Source: Sabethes cyaneus
Lineage: Eukaryota; Arthropoda; Insecta; Diptera; Culicidae
DNA length: 64,000 nt
Direction of reading: 5' to 3'
Assembly (NCBI RefSeq): GCF_943734655.1
Contig: NC_071354.1
Span: 70,329,544-70,393,543, forward strand
A program made the translations under genes and the position numbers. Every line of letters starts with the position of its first letter. The stretch's first letter is position 1. Positions 59,701-64,000 of this stretch are shown here, piece by piece. The notes below the pieces were generated by a model. The model saw only the letters and a list, made by a program, of their open reading frames with translations, did not search any database and was not told where the DNA came from.

Positions 59701-60511
59701 TATAAAAATGAGCGTGAGTATGTTTGTTTGTATGTTTGTATGTTCCACCATAACTCCAGAACGCCTTGACCGATCTCCACCAAACTTGGCACACATGTTC
59801 CTTGATATAAGAGAATCAGCACTGGGGAGTTGATAAAAGAGGGGGGGGGGTTCATAACAGGAGGGAGCCCTTAACTCCGAAACGCCTTGACCGTTTTTCG
59901 TCAAACTTGGCACACATGTTCCTTGACATAAGAGAATCAGCACTGAAGGGGTTGACAACAGGGGGACCGAAATGTTTAGACGGTTCTCCCATAAGGACAG
60001 GATAAAAGGAGGAGCTGATGACCGGAGGTTGCTGACGAGAAGGGGGGAGTAACGCCCACCTGACTGTAACAATTTATCCGTACAACAGAAAAACAACATA
60101 TTACGAAACACTAAACTGCAATGCTCGCAACTGTAGATTTGTCAAGTGTAATTATGCACCGAATCGAAGTGACTAAAGATATAAATAAATAAAAAGCTGT
60201 GTTTAGAAAAGTACAATAACAAAAATATTCATTTACTATCGGTGGGGTGGCCATTGTTAAAAGCGGAAGGTGCAAATAGGATAAATGGCTTTGTTTTTCT
60301 TTCTTTATAGGGTTTTATAGGAATTCCCGTAAAGAAAACAGGTGTGCACGTGGCCGGATAGACAAAAGAAGGGGAGCTGACAAATTGGGAGGAACGTCCG
60401 AAAGAGAAACAAGCGTTGTATTTTTGCATTATAAGCATTTCGGTTACAATAACCGATGTACAAATGGTTGTGAGACAAAGGCTCCCCGAGTAAGATCGGG
60501 CACTCAGCTAG
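59701..60511 (+). mobile_element. Non-autonomous Helitron with perfect 3' hairpin
   Basis: Starts TATAAAAATGAGCGTGAGTA with its first bases apparently displaced by the neighbouring reversed Helitron. The 3' terminus has a perfect 5-bp stem, CCCGA (60485-60489), loop GTAAGA, TCGGG (60496-60500), then CACTCAG and CTAG (60508-60511) followed by T: the canonical Helitron end. The body includes ACGCCTTGACCG and CACACATGTTCCTTGA repeated twice (near 59762 and 59883). Same family as 55860-56243. Confidence 0.75.
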
Positions 60512-60768
60512 TAAAAAAAAACTAGCAATAGCCCGCGTGCGTCCCCTCGCATCTAACTGACAGCGAATCTGTGGTACTCACCCAAATTTTCTATAACTTC
60601 GACGAAAAACACTTTTTTGCTGTGATAATCTAGATTCACCATAACGGAGATAACCTGAATGTATGACCAAAACACCTAAATATGTCTCTAACACTAGATG
60701 CAACTGCGTTTGCTTGTCTTGACTGCAATTTGGCATAATTGGTTTGGGCCTTCGCTTACTCCGCGCTG

Positions 60769-61911
60769 CACAGTGGTCCAAAAGGGCGAAAAATGGAACT
60801 GTCTTTTGCTTTCATTTGATCATTTATGGTCTTCAGCACTTTTGTTCGTATGAATATCCCCTTAATCTAAACTGTCAAAAGTCCGTCAACGCTTCCTATA
60901 ATGAAAATAAAAAAATAACTTTTTTGTTTTAGGAAATATAGACATAGTTTCTTCGGCAAAGTTGTAAATATTGCAAAAACAAGCAACTTTATAAGGAAAG
61001 GTCCTGGAGATTTGCAACCTTCTGCAAAAACATGTCTTTTGAGTCTTTCAATAATCGCCTAGAATCATATACTCTTGTAAAATGCAACCAACGCACGCTA
61101 AATATGAAAAACTTATTTCTAAAGAATTTACAAAGAAAATGCTCTACAACTCTGCACTCGATAGAGATAGAAATGTCATTTCTTTAGCAAAATTCTTTAT
61201 CTTGATATTTTCTTTATCTTTGTCGAAGAAATCATGTGTCTATCTACGAACACAAAAAAAAAGGACGTGTATCGAGCCTTTCGCGAACGCGAAACACATA
61301 AAACGTATGCTTGTCGTACTCTCATTTGGGTGGTTGAGGACAAGCGGAACCCATACAAGTTTATAGTACTCGGCTTAAACTTTAAGATGAAGCGCGGATT
61401 TCATAAATCATCTTGCCCCAGTTTACCCCATGGGTTCATGAAGCTATGGAAATTTAAAGCTTGAATATGCACTAACTCAGCAAGTAAAGGTTCTAGAGAT
61501 TTGCGGTCCTCTGCAAAAACGTGTATTTTAAAAGCTTCGATAATTGCTTAGAACATTGTATTCTTGTAAAATGCAACTAACAAAAGGTAAGTATGAAAAA
61601 CAAGTTTTTAGGGAAGTTTTAAAGAATATGACCTATAGTTCAGCACTCGATAAAGATAGAAATTTTATTTCTTCAGCAAAGTTGCTTGTTTTTACAATAT
61701 TTACAACTTTTCCGAAGAAACTATGTCTATATTTCCTAAGCCAAAAAAGTTATTTTTTATTTTCATTATAGTAAGCGATGACTAACCTTTGCCAGTTTCA
61801 GATTAAGGGGGATATTCATACGAACAAAAGTGCTGAAGACCATAAATGATACAATGAAAACAAGAGACACTAAGAAAAAAGTTCCACTTTTATCCATTTT
61901 GGACTACTGTG
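60769..61911. mobile_element. 1,143-bp Transib-like non-autonomous element
   Basis: The left end CACAGTGGTCCAAAAGGGCG and the right end, reverse-complemented CACAGTAGTCCAAAATGGAT, are TIRs. The arms extend ~220 bp each (about 60769-60990 and 61685-61911), sharing GGTCTTCAGCACTTTTGTTC and AAATATAGACATAGTTTCTT. CGCTG flanks both sides (60764-60768 and 61912-61916) as a 5-bp direct repeat. A CACWRTG-type start with a 5-bp duplication is the signature of Transib transposons (established knowledge). Inside the arms lie two ~200-bp direct repeats (about 60990-61210 and 61483-61685, each with CTCGATARAGATAGAAAT). No transposase frame. Confidence 0.65.
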
Positions 61912-61921
61912 CGCTGGAGTT

Positions 61922-62245
61922 TTAACCAGGGCACTGGCATCTGTACACGTATATTGTTATGTTTATAACACCAACTTCTTTTCCAGCCCTCAGCATCCTG
62001 TCTTGGATAAGAGAGTGTTCGTGAGGTGCTCGCACCAGCTGTAATTTAGGTACACGTGTATTACTTTCAACTTTGTATAAACCATTTAGGAAGCGAGATG
62101 CAATTTTTGCTACGAAAACATGACGGCCTATCAGGAGGTTGGTTTTTATTACAGATGATACAAGCCGCTTATAGTATTCGATGTTTAAAGTAGTAAGTAA
62201 TTCGTTTAAGTAGGAAAACAATGCACTCATGGTTATTGTGATCAC
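61922..62245 (-). pseudogene. Possible jockey-like LINE C-terminal fragment
   Basis: A 107-codon minus-strand frame contains RHVFVAKIASRFLNGLYKVE and RAPHEHSLIQDRMLRAG. Arrangement and wording resemble the post-RT region of jockey-type LINEs (compare LYAPARLLRAWQILQEE at 41.6 kb). The match is short and could be wrong. Confidence 0.4.
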
Positions 62246-62249
62246 ATCC

Positions 62250-64000
62250 TAAGTGAGTAGATGAAATCAATGCTTACAGAAGAATTGCGATTAGATATTG
62301 TTCGCTTCGCCGGCGACTTTCCTTCAAACCGTAACGGGACCTGTAAAGCTATCTTGCATTGTTTGTATATTCACTAATTTCAAATTCAGAGAATGAATGC
62401 TACATGTATTTCAGCGTAAAGCACGCTAATTAAATTTCTAAATTGTGAAAGTAATACTGACGTTGAAAATTTTCAAAACTTTCATTTACGCTAAGATCGC
62501 CATTGATTCTCATTCTGAACTCATGGCCCCATTTCGTGAATCTCTATCATTGTTGTACCTTGGAAGTACTCTTACCTCGATTAAGATTTCTCCGGCACTC
62601 CACGGCAAGCAGCTATCTCAATGATCATCTATTGGTAAGCAGAAAGGTAAAAGCCACAAGTCACACACTATATATGAGACGACAACAAGAGCGAAATTGG
62701 TGTCAAAATCCACTCAATTCGGACTTATCATCAGCCCCCACACTTCAGTCGGTCGGTGTGCACTTGTTTACGGCCACTCCGGAGCGAAAGCGCTTCTTTT
62801 GTCATTCAAAACAGCCGAGTTGTTTTCAGTTGTTCCGATGAATGGTACTTACAAATTCAAGCCACATTCGCTCATTTGCCTACTGTAGGTACTGAGGAAG
62901 GCAGGGTTGAACTGCTCAACTGGTTCACTGCCGCTTGCCGTAGCTTACCGGGAGGTGGCAACGTGGGACAATAAATCACTATTTTATCGCCGTTTAGCCG
63001 CTTAGAGCCTCGGCAATCCGACACATAAGCTGTCCATTAGAATGCTGACTTCGTTTGAGATTTGCAAATATAGAGGAAACCCTCGTAGAAGTCCACCTGG
63101 GGACCAGCAATAACCTGTCAACAGTCAGTCGAAGCAGCAGCAGTGCGCGCACGTTGCTTCGCAGTTCCTTTGTTCCCCGCGCGGTCGCAAACTTGACGAC
63201 CAGTCAACCGGTCGCTCCTTTGGTATGTGCTTGGAATGAGCTTGCGGATTTGTAGACCACCCTGTCAATCGAACCGACACAAACCATCTCAATGACTATG
63301 AGCTCATGAGCTCGTATGCAAAGATATGTTTCCCGTCTTGCCGTCGTCGTTCCCACCAACCAACCACCTACCCACCCACACCCACGGTGCGGTGGTGCGG
63401 TGAAGTTCGGCCCGGTATTGAGCGCATTTCACGCGAGTATTCGATTTCAACTACAAGTCAAACATTGTCTCTCGGTCATGAGTTTTCGATGGGCTGGGAA
63501 AAACTTTTGCTTTTCGGATCCGTTCCGCACAGCACGGCTTGTGCCACGACGCAGGCAGAGGGTGTGTTCTTCACCTTGCCGAAAACACCAACAGCGCACC
63601 AACGACGGCCGACGACGACGATGGAGCGGATGCTGCTAATGATTCAAGTGTGCAACCAAATACAGCGAATGCCGGTGCTGTATCGGATATTCGATTCGGG
63701 GGTTTGGTTTAATTTTTCTTTTCGTTTTTTTTTTTTCGTTTCAAGAGGCGCTGATTTGTTCGAACAGTTTGCCCAGTCATCGACTGTAATCGAACGTTTT
63801 AAGCGCGCATGATTTGCCGATTCAGCTGGGCAGATCGAAGGAATGTCGAGAGCACTTGACTGTACAAATTATGTGATTCAGCGCAAAGAAAGAGGATATT
63901 TTTGTCGGTTTGATGTTTTTTCCCTGTACTGTTCGAATATAAGTTAATCATTCGACTTTGATAGATGAAATTGCTGTAAATGAGAATGGTTCACGGAAAC
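62250..64000. other. No recognised gene
   Basis: Contains a perfect 14-bp palindrome, GAGCTCATGAGCTC, at 63300-63313 and a G+C-richer stretch at 63330-63640 with a 168-codon unrecognised plus-strand frame (63306-63812) of Ser/Thr/Arg-rich composition. No motif supports a function. A host exon or 5' region is possible but unsupported. Confidence 0.35.

Noticed and set aside
63306..63812. A 168-codon frame as a host gene exon
   Set aside because: Ser/Thr/Arg-rich composition without domain or splice evidence. An overlapping frame of similar length exists, so neither can be preferred.

Overview
This window looks like repeat-dominated, non-genic DNA from a large insect genome. I infer a dipteran, probably a culicine mosquito (Aedes/Culex type). 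The reasons are the mixture of repeats: BEL/Pao retroelements, an R1-clade LINE, jockey-like LINEs, many copies of another EN/RT LINE family, a tRNA-derived SINE, non-autonomous Helitrons built from ~150-bp modules, and several foldback MITEs. The species call is inference from repeat style. I found no intact host protein-coding gene, no functional tRNA, rRNA or other structural RNA gene, and no CRISPR array. Nearly every recognisable protein fragment is retroelement debris with stops and frameshifts.

Layout. 0.4-5.6 kb: a decayed BEL/Pao element whose protease/RT half (420-1690) and integrase half (4480-5590) are separated by a LINE (1690-3138, resuming 3850). That LINE is itself interrupted by a ~113-bp MITE and by a 699-bp hAT-like MITE with a 6-bp target duplication. 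5.6-9.2 kb: unassigned sequence. 9.2-11.6 kb: LINE scraps and a ~275-bp tandem repeat. 12.85-14.93 kb: a striking ~2.08-kb near-perfect palindrome. 15-18 kb: unassigned sequence with one microexon-like motif. 18.05-22.44 kb: a nearly full-length but dead R1-clade LINE on the minus strand. 22.6-23.1 and 27.95-28.9 kb: low-complexity satellites. 26.8-27.3 kb: a second BEL/Pao integrase (minus). 29-32.5 kb: a Helitron 3' part, then LINE endonuclease and RT blocks in permuted order. 32.5-36.1 kb: unassigned.

36-40.4 kb: a palindromic MITE, then a degenerate CCAGATTTTGGA-type satellite split by a TIR element (38634-39972) that carries a LINE fragment. 40.9-42.4 kb: a LINE (+) interrupted by a jockey-like LINE (-). 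42.4-45.8 kb: unassigned. 45.8-50.1 kb: LINE fragments on both strands around a ~1.4-kb (GGACTT)n array. 50.1-53.4 kb: AT-rich, unassigned. 53.4-55.5 kb: a LINE (-), a tRNA-derived SINE and a 5'-truncated jockey-like LINE with a 232-codon open frame. 55.9-60.5 kb: a Helitron cluster embedded in (TA)n arrays. 60.77-61.91 kb: a 1,143-bp element whose termini read CACAGTG/CACAGTA and which is flanked by a 5-bp direct repeat, as expected for a Transib-type non-autonomous transposon. 62.2-64 kb: unassigned.

The window therefore has no pathway or operon logic. Its interest lies in nested insertions, non-autonomous DNA transposons with unusual internal structure, and short modules shared between otherwise different repeat families. 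Most element boundaries are estimated by eye to within tens of bases, except where target duplications or Helitron termini fix them.
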